From Aquifex sp. (GTDB lineage Bacteria > Aquificota > Aquificia > Aquificales > Aquificaceae), in contig QNXQ01000216.1 of assembly GCA_003978875.1 (NCBI GenBank), forward strand, positions 1-13,004: a stretch of 13,004 nucleotides of DNA. Reading direction: 5' to 3'. Position numbers and translations under genes: made by a program. Within the stretch, counting starts at the first letter, position 1. Each line of letters opens with the position of its first letter. A model generated the notes under the pieces. It saw nothing but the letters and a program-made list of their open reading frames with translations, did no database searches and was not told the DNA's origin. This document shows positions 5,692 to 13,004 of this stretch, piece by piece.

Positions 5692-8094
5692 TCAGGCTAC
5701 TGAGCTGAGGTCTAACTTCTTACCGTACTTGTAAAGTATTAATTTTTTTAGAGTATCCAAACCCTTCAGGTCGGGATTATTATCTATAAGTTCTTCCGCA
5801 TCCTTTCTCGCAACTGTGAGCAAGGCTCTATCCTGTGAACGGGCAAGGTTGGCAATCCTGAAACCAAAATAACCCGATTGAGATACACCTATCAGCTCAC
5901 CGGGACCTCTCAACTTTAAATCTTCTTCCGCTATTTTAAACCCATCTGTGGTTTTGACGAATATCCTGAGCCTTTTGAGCGATTCATTATTTTCTTTTTT
6001 GAGTTCATCGGGAACTATAAGATAACAATAGGCCTTCCTGTCAGACCTGCCGACTCTTCCTCTTAGCTGGTGAAGCTGGGATAACCCGAACCTGTGGGCG
6101 TCTTCAATAACCATAATAGTCGCTTCAGGCACATCTATTCCTACTTCAATCACGGTTGTAGATACAAGTATATCTCCTTCTTTTTTAAATTCTTCCATCA
6201 CTTTTAGTTTTTCTTTATCCGGCATCTTACCGTGAAGTAGATACACTTTTTTATCGGGAAACAGTTTCTGCCATTTTGCGTATTCTTCAGTAGCAGCTTT
6301 AAGATTTAATTTCTCACTTTCCTCTATAAGAGGGTAGATTACATAGACCTTATTGCCCTTTTCGAGTTCCTCTCTTATTTTTTCATAAACCTTTTCCTTT
6401 TCGCTTTCAAAAAAGAGTTTCGTTCTTACTTCTTTCCTTCCCGGTGGGAGTTCATCTATTATGGAAATTTCCAAGTCTCCGTACATCGCCAAAGCCAAGG
6501 TTCTGGGAATAGGAGTAGCACTCATAACTAAACAGTGAGGATAAAAACCTTTTCCCTTTTCCAGTAGCAACTTCCTTTGGAGAACACCGAACCTGTGTTG
6601 CTCGTCTATTATTACATAGCCCAATTTTTTGAACTCCACTTTTTCCTGTATCAGTGCATGTGTTCCGACGAGTACGTGGATGTTTCCTTCCTTCGTGTGT
6701 CTGTAAACACTTCGTTTCTGTGAAGGAGTAAGACTCCCGGTAAGTAGTGCTACGTTAATTCCCCTTTCTTTTAAAAGTTCGGAAAACTTTTTGAAATGTT
6801 GATGGGCTAATATCTCCGTGGGAACCATTACGGCAACCTGAAATCCACTTTTTACTACAGCTAAAGCCGTAATTATCGCAACTATCGTTTTTCCGCTTCC
6901 TACATCTCCTTGTAGAAGTCTATTCATAGGAGTTTCCTTGGAAAGGTCGGAAAGTATTTGGTTGATAACCCTTTCTTGGGCATTTGTTAGGTTAAAAGGT
7001 AAGTCTTTTATAAAATTCTTTATGTATTCGTAATCTACGTTTATCTTTGGTGCCTTTTCCTTTCGGAGTTCTCGCTTTTTGAGGAGTAAAGCGAGCTGAA
7101 ATGTAAAAAGTTCATCGTAAATTACCCTTTTGTGATACAAGTCTGAGAAACTATTCAAAGCCTTTACAGAAATATCTTCCGGGCTATGGAGTTCCTTTAT
7201 ACAAAGGGATATGTCTGGAAAGCTGTATTTTTCTAAAAGATAGTCGGGAAGATATTCGGGAAAGAATTTGTAGAGTGTGCTGGATAAAGCAGTCAACGCT
7301 CTTCTGATTCTCTTTTGTTTAGTTTTTGAAGAGATTTCCTGAAGTTCACCCTTTTTTCTCACGTAATAAACCGGTAAGATTTTTCCGAGTTCTTCACTGT
7401 TTACGGTCTTTACCTCAGGGTGTACCATGTACTTCTCCCCTTTGTAGCTTTTGAGTTTTCCGTAAACTACTATCTCCAATCCCCTTTTAAAAGCTCTATA
7501 GGCAAAAGATGTGTTTTTGTACCTGTATTTTAGGCTGAGAGTTCCTGTTCCATCGCTACATATCACCTCAAAAGTGTACTTACCATCATTTAGCTTTCTT
7601 ACTTCCTGAACTCTCACTTTAAGTGCTACCTTCTCTCCAACCTTTGCTGTTTTTATCCAGTTGTTTAATCTCTTATCCTCATATTTTTCTGGAAAATAGA
7701 ACAAAGCGTCGTAAACAGTTTCTATTCCGAGGGCTTTGAGTGTTTTCTTTTCCGTTTTGCTAAGTATTTTCACACTATCTATAGACTTAAAGAATAAATC
7801 TATCGGTTTTCTTTCTTCCCTCGGAAGAATAGACTTTGTCTGAGGATTTTTTTTCTGCTCTTCCAGAAACTTCTTTACTTCTTTCAAAATGGCTTTCTTC
7901 TTTTCCAATGAAAGCTTATCCAGTTCCTTGAGGTTATCTAAGATGTAGTTTGGAGCTTTATTCCTTAATTTATTAAATAAAAACAATCCAACTCCTATAG
8001 CTCTTTTTAACTTCAAACCGTTGTTAGCAAGGAGATTATCTATAAAGTCACACAGGAATTGGGTATCCATATCAGAAGTCGAACTCTTTAACAT
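5692..8094 (-). CDS. recG: ATP-dependent DNA helicase RecG
   Basis: RecG remodels stalled replication forks, D-loops and R-loops and drives branch migration. An OB-fold wedge domain (about 140-245) is followed by the SF2 helicase core: Walker A QGDVGSGKT (395-403), TH-A-L (478-481), DEQH box IIDEQHRFGV (495-504), SATPIPRT (525-532), STTVIEVGIDVP (645-656) and motif VI QLRGRVGRSDR (676-686). The TRG-like segment follows with LKLRGPGELIGVSQSG (726-741). The 800 residues exceed E. coli RecG (693). The excess is a Lys-rich N-terminal extension of about 100 residues, as in RecG of Thermotoga and Aquifex. The ATG at 8094 overlaps the end of the TamB-like gene by 23 nt. An alternative ATG at 8070, just after the TamB stop, would give 792 residues; neither has a Shine-Dalgarno. 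It is the last gene of the minus-strand run. Confidence 0.97.
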   Translation of the reverse strand: MLKSSTSDMDTQFLCDFIDNLLANNGLKLKRAIGVGLFLFNKLRNKAPNYILDNLKELDKLSLEKKKAILKEVKKFLEEQKKNPQTKSILPREERKPIDLFFKSIDSVKILSKTEKKTLKALGIETVYDALFYFPEKYEDKRLNNWIKTAKVGEKVALKVRVQEVRKLNDGKYTFEVICSDGTGTLSLKYRYKNTSFAYRAFKRGLEIVVYGKLKSYKGEKYMVHPEVKTVNSEELGKILPVYYVRKKGELQEISSKTKQKRIRRALTALSSTLYKFFPEYLPDYLLEKYSFPDISLCIKELHSPEDISVKALNSFSDLYHKRVIYDELFTFQLALLLKKRELRKEKAPKINVDYEYIKNFIKDLPFNLTNAQERVINQILSDLSKETPMNRLLQGDVGSGKTIVAIITALAVVKSGFQVAVMVPTEILAHQHFKKFSELLKERGINVALLTGSLTPSQKRSVYRHTKEGNIHVLVGTHALIQEKVEFKKLGYVIIDEQHRFGVLQRKLLLEKGKGFYPHCLVMSATPIPRTLALAMYGDLEISIIDELPPGRKEVRTKLFFESEKEKVYEKIREELEKGNKVYVIYPLIEESEKLNLKAATEEYAKWQKLFPDKKVYLLHGKMPDKEKLKVMEEFKKEGDILVSTTVIEVGIDVPEATIMVIEDAHRFGLSQLHQLRGRVGRSDRKAYCYLIVPDELKKENNESLKRLRIFVKTTDGFKIAEEDLKLRGPGELIGVSQSGYFGFRIANLARSQDRALLTVARKDAEELIDNNPDLKGLDTLKKLILYKYGKKLDLSSVA

Positions 8095-11000
8095 ATCTTA
8101 ATTTATAACCCGTCGTATTATCCGAATACATAAAGAACCTAAAACCGACATCTATGTCGACCGGAAACTTTACTTCTCCGCCGAAGAATGTATCACTTTT
8201 ATCCTTTGTTGTACTTATCTGATAATAAATGGAGAGAAATCTGCCTAAGTTTTTCTTCAGGCGTACAATAGCACCCATTTCACCCGTGATTTCCGTTTTA
8301 AGTCCAATATCAACTTTTAAATCTAAGAGTTTCTCCAACTTACCTTTCACAGTACCAAGTATCTTAAGCTCCTCCAAAATAACGTCTGCAACGGGAAGTA
8401 CTCCTTCTTGAGAACCACCACTAATGAGTCTAAGGAGTATTTCCTGCCTGCTGAGTGGTGGTTCTGAGAAATAGTAAATCTCGGGATTGTCAACAGTTCC
8501 TTGGACGCTTAGGAAAATTTTATAGTCATCTTCTACCGTGTTCAAATTAAGGGAAAGTTTAGTAATATCTTTATTTTCTCCTTTAATAGTTGTTACTTCA
8601 CTCATTCTAACGAAGAACGTCTTTCCGAAATAGTTCAAGATACCCGACCTTAATACTGCGTGTACTTTATAGTTAATATCCGGAAATTTACCGTAAATTC
8701 TTCCTTTTATAGCGGTGAAGAGCCTACCTTCCGGCAGTCTTACTATAATTCCATTATTCGTTTCAAAGCTTATATCGAGGGATATTTTTGCAGGCGGTTG
8801 TTCTTTTTCCTTTTTTTGAGTCTTTTTAATTTTCTTAACTTTAACGTATCCGTCGAATTTAGTATCTAATTTTACGGAAATTTCCTTAAATTTTTTAATT
8901 TTTACACTTCCCCTTCCATCTGCCAGAATACGAGCTCTTATATCGTTCATAATTCTTAAGGGAACTCTACTGAATACTATCTCCACATTAAAATCCTTGA
9001 GATTTTCCGAGAAAGTATAAGCGTTTATAAATCCTTTCTCAAACCAACCGGTTAAGGCGAAGCGAAGCCCTTTTTTATCCAGTTCAAGACTCATAGCACT
9101 ATCGAAAGGTTGGTAAAAATACTGGGAAAAAACTTTTACAGGATTGTCATTTTTAGCTTTAAATACGTAATTTCCTCTTGCAAATTCAAAGCTGTAATTC
9201 AACTTTCCATGAAAACTTCCTCTTATCAGAGAACCTATATGTTTGGAAAGGAGAGAAAGATCCAAATATCCACGAGAGTTTATCAATAAACCGTTTCTGT
9301 AAAGTAGATTTATCTCTCCATTTAAAATTCCAGAAAGTTTAAAGGGTTCGAATGCAAAGCTATTCAAAGTACCTGTTCCTTTACTGCTTGATACTTCCAA
9401 CACTTTTCTATTTAGAACTTTAGCTTCAATGCCTTTAAAATTCATAAAAAGTTTTTTCCCTTCCTTTGTGAAGTCAAATCCTTTAAATCTGTAGGATACC
9501 TTTTTCCCTTTAAAAGTATATGGGTAAAGTTTAACGGAGAGGTTTTCTCCCTTTCTTTTTACAATACCCTTCAACGAAAGTTCATCCTTCAGTAGCTTGT
9601 AATGGGTAGAATATCTAATTTCCATATAATCCCTTATAAGTTTTCCCGCAAATTCAGCTTCTACAAATTTTCCTTTATGAAAACCGCTAATACTTCCCGA
9701 TTTTTTTTCTGTATCGTAGTGTAATTTAAGCTCACTATCTGGTGAATTTCCCAAGATTTTAAAAATTTTTCCATCGTAAGACGAAGAGTAGCTAAAATCT
9801 CTAAACACAATTTTACCCAATATATTGGCATCTAATGAACCGTTCACTTTAAGATAAATGTTTTTCTCTTTTTCCAGATGAATCTTTACAAAGGTTTCAA
9901 GCGTAAAATTTTTCTCTCTAATCTTTAGAGAATCTATCTGACCATCTAAAGAAAGTTTATTTTTTACGAATTTAAGAGTTATTCTTCCTTTTTGTATTTC
10001 AATCAATAAATTCTTTTTTTCAGCTTTATAATTTTTCAAATGTAAAAATCCCTCAATATGTTTCAGACTTCCGTAAAAAACTCCGTAAGATTTTCCGCTA
10101 AAAACTTTTACATTTATGTTTTTGTCTTTTATAGTCAGGAAAGTTAAAGTGTTGTCTAACTTAAAATCCTGAAAATAACTATTTTCTGCCCAAAATTCTC
10201 CATTCAAAGTAAATTCATTTTCTTTCTTTATAAAGTTGCCTTCTCCTCTTAAAGTGGTTTTAAAACCTTTATGAGAAATGGGAAAGTTTTCAAAAGTAAA
10301 AGTACCCTTTATCTCTTTTTTTAGAAGTTCGAGCCTTCCGGCTAGTTTTCCTTTACCTTCGAGGGAAAGGGTTAAAGTTCCGCTGTCTGCAAACCTGTAT
10401 GAAAAATCTAAAGAACAGTTAAAACTTCTACTTTCCAATTTGAGGTCTTTAGTATTGGCTGTTACTTGGAGCTTTTTATTTTTGAAATCCACAAAACCGT
10501 GTCCTTTAAAAAAGCCGCTCAGCTTAAGAGGAATACCGAGGGTATACTTATCAACTTCGATATTTTCAAAGGAAAATTTTAGAAAATTATCCGGAAATAC
10601 TGTATAGCGGGCGATAATGTGTACATTGTCTAGATTTGTTGCAACGGCGTTCAATATTAGTTTTTCAAATAGTTTAAAGTATCCGTTTATATTGCCTTCA
10701 ATATTGCTGTATTTTTTTTTCCTTACTTTTACAGATGGAATATAAGCTTTTGCATGAATGTAAATAAAGGGAAGATTTACTTTCGCTTTTCCGTTAATTT
10801 CTACACTTTCAAGTGAAAAATTTCTTCTGTTGATTGGATTTATAACAGCCGAAAAGTCTAAAGTTCCTTGTTTCTTTCCTAAAGTTCCCTTAACTTCTGC
10901 AGAGAAAAAAGCCGAATCTAAAGACAGATTTTTTATTTTTAAAGAATCATTCATTACTTCCGCAAAAATGAATCCATCTATAGAGAAATTCCTTAAATTT

Positions 11001-11125
11001 TTGTATTTAAAAGAAACGAAAAGATTTCCCTTTTCCCATTTTACTTTCTTTAACGTTATCAGGTTCAACCTTTCTTTATCTCCTATGAAAATGTCAAAAT
11101 TTCTCATATACAGGTTGATAGACAA
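8072..11125 (-). CDS. tamB: TamB-like (DUF490) inter-membrane protein, main body lacking its own anchor
   Basis: This frame of 1017 codons is full of alternating short beta strands, as in the beta-taco fold of TamB/AsmA-like proteins, which bridge the inner and outer membranes and are implicated in phospholipid transport and outer-membrane assembly. The C-terminal TamB domain is clear: QGTVDNPEIYYFSEPPLSRQ (875-894) followed by EILLRLISGG. The protein ends in an aromatic-rich barrel-like strand with terminal Phe. A Lys/Glu/Pro-rich linker (about 762-778) precedes the C-terminal domain. As drawn it starts at TTG 11125, with ATG 11107 (Met7) as alternative; neither has a Shine-Dalgarno. It has no signal peptide or membrane segment, which a TamB needs. 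The open frame extends a further 13 codons upstream of the TTG (from 11164), with TamB-like strands there too. The missing N-terminus is in the adjacent 91-residue ORF in another frame. Confidence 0.85.
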   Translation of the reverse strand: MSINLYMRNFDIFIGDKERLNLITLKKVKWEKGNLFVSFKYKNLRNFSIDGFIFAEVMNDSLKIKNLSLDSAFFSAEVKGTLGKKQGTLDFSAVINPINRRNFSLESVEINGKAKVNLPFIYIHAKAYIPSVKVRKKKYSNIEGNINGYFKLFEKLILNAVATNLDNVHIIARYTVFPDNFLKFSFENIEVDKYTLGIPLKLSGFFKGHGFVDFKNKKLQVTANTKDLKLESRSFNCSLDFSYRFADSGTLTLSLEGKGKLAGRLELLKKEIKGTFTFENFPISHKGFKTTLRGEGNFIKKENEFTLNGEFWAENSYFQDFKLDNTLTFLTIKDKNINVKVFSGKSYGVFYGSLKHIEGFLHLKNYKAEKKNLLIEIQKGRITLKFVKNKLSLDGQIDSLKIREKNFTLETFVKIHLEKEKNIYLKVNGSLDANILGKIVFRDFSYSSSYDGKIFKILGNSPDSELKLHYDTEKKSGSISGFHKGKFVEAEFAGKLIRDYMEIRYSTHYKLLKDELSLKGIVKRKGENLSVKLYPYTFKGKKVSYRFKGFDFTKEGKKLFMNFKGIEAKVLNRKVLEVSSSKGTGTLNSFAFEPFKLSGILNGEINLLYRNGLLINSRGYLDLSLLSKHIGSLIRGSFHGKLNYSFEFARGNYVFKAKNDNPVKVFSQYFYQPFDSAMSLELDKKGLRFALTGWFEKGFINAYTFSENLKDFNVEIVFSRVPLRIMNDIRARILADGRGSVKIKKFKEISVKLDTKFDGYVKVKKIKKTQKKEKEQPPAKISLDISFETNNGIIVRLPEGRLFTAIKGRIYGKFPDINYKVHAVLRSGILNYFGKTFFVRMSEVTTIKGENKDITKLSLNLNTVEDDYKIFLSVQGTVDNPEIYYFSEPPLSRQEILLRLISGGSQEGVLPVADVILEELKILGTVKGKLEKLLDLKVDIGLKTEITGEMGAIVRLKKNLGRFLSIYYQISTTKDKSDTFFGGEVKFPVDIDVGFRFFMYSDNTTGYKLRYVKEFDF
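8810..8816 (-). other. A AAA AAG heptamer in the TamB linker (possible -1 frameshift site)
   Basis: On the minus strand the codons CAA AAA AAG form an in-phase A AAA AAG heptamer, the sequence and phase used by E. coli dnaX for -1 frameshifting. A -1 shift here would add about 15 residues and stop at TGA, releasing the protein without its C-terminal TamB domain. I saw no clear downstream hairpin or upstream Shine-Dalgarno stimulator, so this may simply reflect Lys-rich coding. Confidence 0.25.
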
Positions 11126-11145
11126 GTAAGGGAACTTTAACTCTC

Positions 11146-11421
11146 TTAGGTCAAAAGTTTTTTTTTAGTCTTTTTTTCCAAATTTACCAAAATTAATTTT
11201 CCATTTTCTATTTTTATTCCGTTTTTGAACTTTATCTTTTTTACGTAAAGGTAGAAGTTCCTATTGAAAATTTTTTCGAGATTTATCGTTAAATTTTCTA
11301 GGGATTTTTCCTGAGAGTTTAAATCTGCATTAAAGTAAAAGCCTTTTTGTGAAAGAAAATTGGAAAAGAAAATAACAAATATTGTGTAAAGGAACAGGAA
11401 CAGCAAAAGGATAAAACGCAT
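11146..11421 (-). CDS. N-terminal membrane-anchor segment of the TamB-like protein, in a different frame
   Basis: This 91-codon ORF starts with a strongly hydrophobic helix, RFILLLFLFLYTIFVIFF (2-19), preceded by only Met and followed by a Gln/Lys boundary: a signal anchor. Residues 60-88 are short Lys-rich strands (VKKIKFKNGIKIENGKL) like the start of a TamB/AsmA repeat. It stops at 11146, 20 bp before the next ORF, and lies in a different frame. Joining the frames by a -1 shift at the nine-A run (11166-11158) gives a continuous 1116-residue protein with anchor, beta repeats and TamB domain, the usual TamB order. I therefore read it as the 5' part of tamB rather than an independent gene. The ATG at 11421 lies 7 nt after the HTH gene stop, and only a weak G-run precedes it. 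It could alternatively be a free small membrane protein. Confidence 0.75.
   Translation of the reverse strand: MRFILLLFLFLYTIFVIFFSNFLSQKGFYFNADLNSQEKSLENLTINLEKIFNRNFYLYVKKIKFKNGIKIENGKLILVNLEKKTKKKLLT
11158..11166 (-). other. Nine-A run at the tamB frame junction (slippage or frameshift site)
   Basis: On the minus strand nine consecutive A (codons AAA AAA AAA) are followed by CTT TTG ACC TAA, the stop at 11148-11146. The frame of the TamB body has its own stop at 11167-11165, immediately before this run, and is open from there on. The only window for moving between frames is thus about 11164-11149, and the A9 run fills half of it. A -1 ribosomal shift, or one extra A in the mRNA from polymerase slippage, makes the fusion ...KKKTFDLREL.... 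Runs of nine A cause transcriptional slippage in Thermus dnaX. Confidence 0.6.
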
Positions 11422-11428
11422 TTATACT

Positions 11429-12064
11429 TTATTCTACCCCCATCATTTTCAGATGAAGTTTTATCTTATGCAGAAGGTCTGCGGGATTCTTGATGGGATA
11501 CTCGATTTTTTCGATTACTTCTTCCGCAGGAAGTCCTTTTATGACTACACCTTTGACTTTTTCCTTTAGTTCTTCTGAGGAATTTATAGGGAAGTGGGTT
11601 CCTTTTATCTTTTTCAGCATCAAATATGCCCAGGGAACTTCAAGAGCTTCCGCTGCGAGAGTACAGTATTCTAGGAATACCTTCGGTTCCTCTCCCTCTT
11701 TAACTTTCTTGTAAGCAAGCTTAGCTACACCTCCTGCGGTATGAACCCTCAATTCTTTCTTTTCCTCTTTAGTAAGTTCATCGATATGCTGTATCTTATA
11801 AAGGGCGAGTTCTGGGTCAGCTCTGAGTATATTTCTAACAGTTTGTCTTGTAAGCCCAACGAGTTCAGCTATTTCTTCCTCTGTCTTCAAGAATTCTTCC
11901 CTGTACACGATTACAAAAGAAGCCCTGGCAAGTGAAGGAAGCCAGGTTAACGTTCTGTACTCAGCCAGCTTTTGAAGACCTCCGAGAAGGTCTATGGCTT
12001 TTAGGAATACACGAGTGACGAGTGATTCAACGTCTACTTCAACGGGTTTGACTTCTATTACCAT
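11429..12064 (-). CDS. HTH protein resembling archaeal KaiC-neighbour regulators
   Basis: Read from ATG 12064 this is a 211-residue protein. The start is chosen because AGGAGGTG at 12078-12071 lies 6 nt upstream of this ATG; the GTG at 12073 would overlap the Shine-Dalgarno. The first 90 residues form a helical region ending in a clear helix-turn-helix, KTEEEIAELVGLTRQTVRNI (60-79), then LRADPE. With the preceding LLGGLQKLAEYRTL and LPSLARASF, it reminds me, from memory only, of the small regulatory domain encoded next to KaiC-like ATPases in archaea (TIGR03879). No KaiC is visible here. Residues 100-211 are a Lys/Glu-rich helical half that I do not recognise, with one Cys and no metal motif. 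No membrane segment. It follows the helicase gene by 27 nt and precedes the tamB anchor by 7 nt, so it is probably co-transcribed with both. A transcription regulator is likely; its target is unknown. Confidence 0.7.
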   Translation of the reverse strand: MVIEVKPVEVDVESLVTRVFLKAIDLLGGLQKLAEYRTLTWLPSLARASFVIVYREEFLKTEEEIAELVGLTRQTVRNILRADPELALYKIQHIDELTKEEKKELRVHTAGGVAKLAYKKVKEGEEPKVFLEYCTLAAEALEVPWAYLMLKKIKGTHFPINSSEELKEKVKGVVIKGLPAEEVIEKIEYPIKNPADLLHKIKLHLKMMGVE

Positions 12065-12070
12065 TACCAC

Positions 12071-12078
12071 CACCTCCT
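12071..12078 (-). promoter_or_regulatory. Strong Shine-Dalgarno of the HTH regulator gene
   Basis: AGGAGGTG on the minus strand, 6 nt before ATG 12064, is a near-perfect anti-16S match. Most other genes in the window have weak or no Shine-Dalgarno, so this gene is probably translated efficiently. It fixes the start three codons inside the longest frame. Confidence 0.85.
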
Positions 12079-12091
12079 TATTTTTCTGTGC

Positions 12092-13004
12092 CTACATATT
12101 AATATAAAGCCCTTCATTTTTTATGTATTCCATAAGTTCCCTATATACCTTATCCCTGCCCAAAGTTTTCCCATTTCCCAAGATTATCAACTTCCTTCTT
12201 GCCCTTGTGAGAGCTACATTCAACCGTCTATAATCTTTTAAAAATCCTATATCCTCTTCTTTATTTGCTCTAACAAGTGAAATTATTATTACCTCCTTTT
12301 CTCTACCTTGAAAACCATCGACGGTTTTTACTTCCACTTCAGAGTCTTCCAATATTTCTTCAAGGAGATTTACCTGGTCTTCATAAGGTGAGATTACACC
12401 GATATCTTTCGCTTTTAACCCTACTCTCATTAAAGAGTCAACTATTTCCTTACAAATACTTGCCTCTTTTTCGTTGTAATACGAAGTACTTCCATTTCTT
12501 TGTTCTTCTATCCCTTCTACATCAATGAATACAATAACGTTTTGCGGTAGTATAACTTCCCTATAAGGAGAAGGTACACTTTTCAGTTTATCTTTTTCCA
12601 CAAAATCTTCTATAGTGTGATTCGCTACACTCTCATGAGCGATAAGTTTTCCATCGTAAAACGTCCTGTTGGAAAATTCCATAATTTTTCTGTTCATTCT
12701 GTATTGAATTTTCAGGACTTCGTAAATTTCTTCACCGTATATGTCCAGAAGTCTTTCAAATAGTGTATAAGAAAGAGGTTCTTGTACTTCATAACTGAGA
12801 ACAGTAGGAGGTAGTTGCTTGTGGTCTCCCGCCATAATAAGTTTCTTCCCTTTAACTAAGGGTATAAGACAGGAGGGTTCTATAGACTGAGTAGCTTCAT
12901 CTATAATAACTACGTCGAAATGAAAATCCTGTAAAACCTCGCTTCCTGCGGTTGAGTTAGTGGTGCAAATTACCTGTGCTCTGCTTAGTATCTTTTTTAT
13001 AGCC
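12092..13004 (-). CDS. UPF1/SMUBP-2-type SF1 DNA/RNA helicase, C-terminal part (5' end outside window)
   Basis: The frame is open to the right edge, so the ATG at 12835 is internal. About 303 C-terminal residues are visible. The motifs are those of the UPF1-like superfamily 1B: motif II IIDEATQS, motif III AGDHKQLPPT, QYRMNRKIMEFSN (motif IV), VKTVDGFQGREKEVIIISL (motif V) and RRLNVALTRARRKLIILGN (motif VI). The Walker A motif lies outside the window. The order and wording (DEATQ-x-IEPSCLIPLVKG) match IGHMBP2/SMUBP-2 and archaeal relatives, 5'-3' helicases acting on nucleic acid ends; RecD2 and UvrD differ at these motifs. Such proteins are common in archaea, patchy in bacteria, and found in thermophiles. 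It is the first visible gene of the minus-strand run that ends with recG, which may indicate a genome-maintenance link. The end, EYIKNEGLYINM, is a normal terminus with no extra domain. Confidence 0.9.
   Translation of the reverse strand, partial: AIKKILSRAQVICTTNSTAGSEVLQDFHFDVVIIDEATQSIEPSCLIPLVKGKKLIMAGDHKQLPPTVLSYEVQEPLSYTLFERLLDIYGEEIYEVLKIQYRMNRKIMEFSNRTFYDGKLIAHESVANHTIEDFVEKDKLKSVPSPYREVILPQNVIVFIDVEGIEEQRNGSTSYYNEKEASICKEIVDSLMRVGLKAKDIGVISPYEDQVNLLEEILEDSEVEVKTVDGFQGREKEVIIISLVRANKEEDIGFLKDYRRLNVALTRARRKLIILGNGKTLGRDKVYRELMEYIKNEGLYINM

Noticed and set aside
5691..5704. Inverted repeat CTCAG-GCTA-CTGAG between the convergent flagellar and recG stops, as a bidirectional terminator
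   Set aside because: Only a 5-bp stem, with no T-run after it on either strand; it overlaps the recG stop codon and could be chance.
10278..10607. 109-codon plus-strand frame within the TamB region
   Set aside because: Antisense to the TamB frame, Ser/Leu/Phe-rich composition expected from the reverse of a Lys/Glu-rich gene, no domain seen.
11170..11176. A AAA AAG heptamer just upstream of the A9 run as the tamB frameshift site
   Set aside because: A -1 shift at this heptamer meets a TAA at 11167-11165 one codon later, so it cannot join the anchor to the TamB body; only the A9 run can.

Overview
The window looks like chromosomal DNA from a hyperthermophilic bacterium of the order Aquificales, most like Aquifex. 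The evidence is indirect: AT-rich sequence, Lys/Glu-rich proteins, genes packed with almost no intergenic DNA, RecG with a long N-terminal extension, and archaeal-looking genes next to flagellar and TamB-type genes. No sequence search was possible. There are no RNA genes, insertion sequences or CRISPR arrays, and no gene-free stretch over 300 bases.

Region 1 (1-1782, + strand) is a tight three-gene unit with overlapping ends: the C-terminal part of a FIST-domain sensory protein, a small Ras-like GTPase of the MglA/CvnD (COG2229) kind, and a Roadblock/LC7 protein. This resembles the GTPase-Roadblock modules of Myxococcus (MglA/MglB) and the Streptomyces conservons, but with a FIST sensor. A bacteriohemerythrin with all seven iron ligands (1794-2234, - strand) converges on it.

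Region 2 (2265-5690, + strand) starts only 30 bp from the hemerythrin and runs RNase R, then a DeoR-type HTH protein fused to a Cys-rich NosL-like domain, then a FlgF/FlgG-family flagellar rod protein whose ATG overlaps the previous stop (TAATG). A perfect TATAAT lies 10 nt before the RNase R ATG, so that mRNA is probably leaderless.

Region 3 (13004-5692, - strand) is a head-to-tail run. It begins with the C-terminal part of a UPF1/SMUBP-2-type SF1 helicase. Next is an HTH protein resembling archaeal KaiC-neighbour regulators, read from a strong Shine-Dalgarno. Then come a 91-residue ORF that is mostly a membrane anchor, a 1017-residue TamB-like protein, and RecG. The anchor and the TamB body are in different frames and are separated by a run of nine A. 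A -1 shift there restores a normal 1116-residue anchored TamB. This is the most striking observation: programmed slippage, a sequencing indel or a real break. A second A AAA AAG heptamer lies in the TamB linker.

The main candidates for something undescribed are the FIST-GTPase-Roadblock unit, the HTH-NosL-like regulator coupled to a flagellar gene, and the A9 frame junction in tamB.
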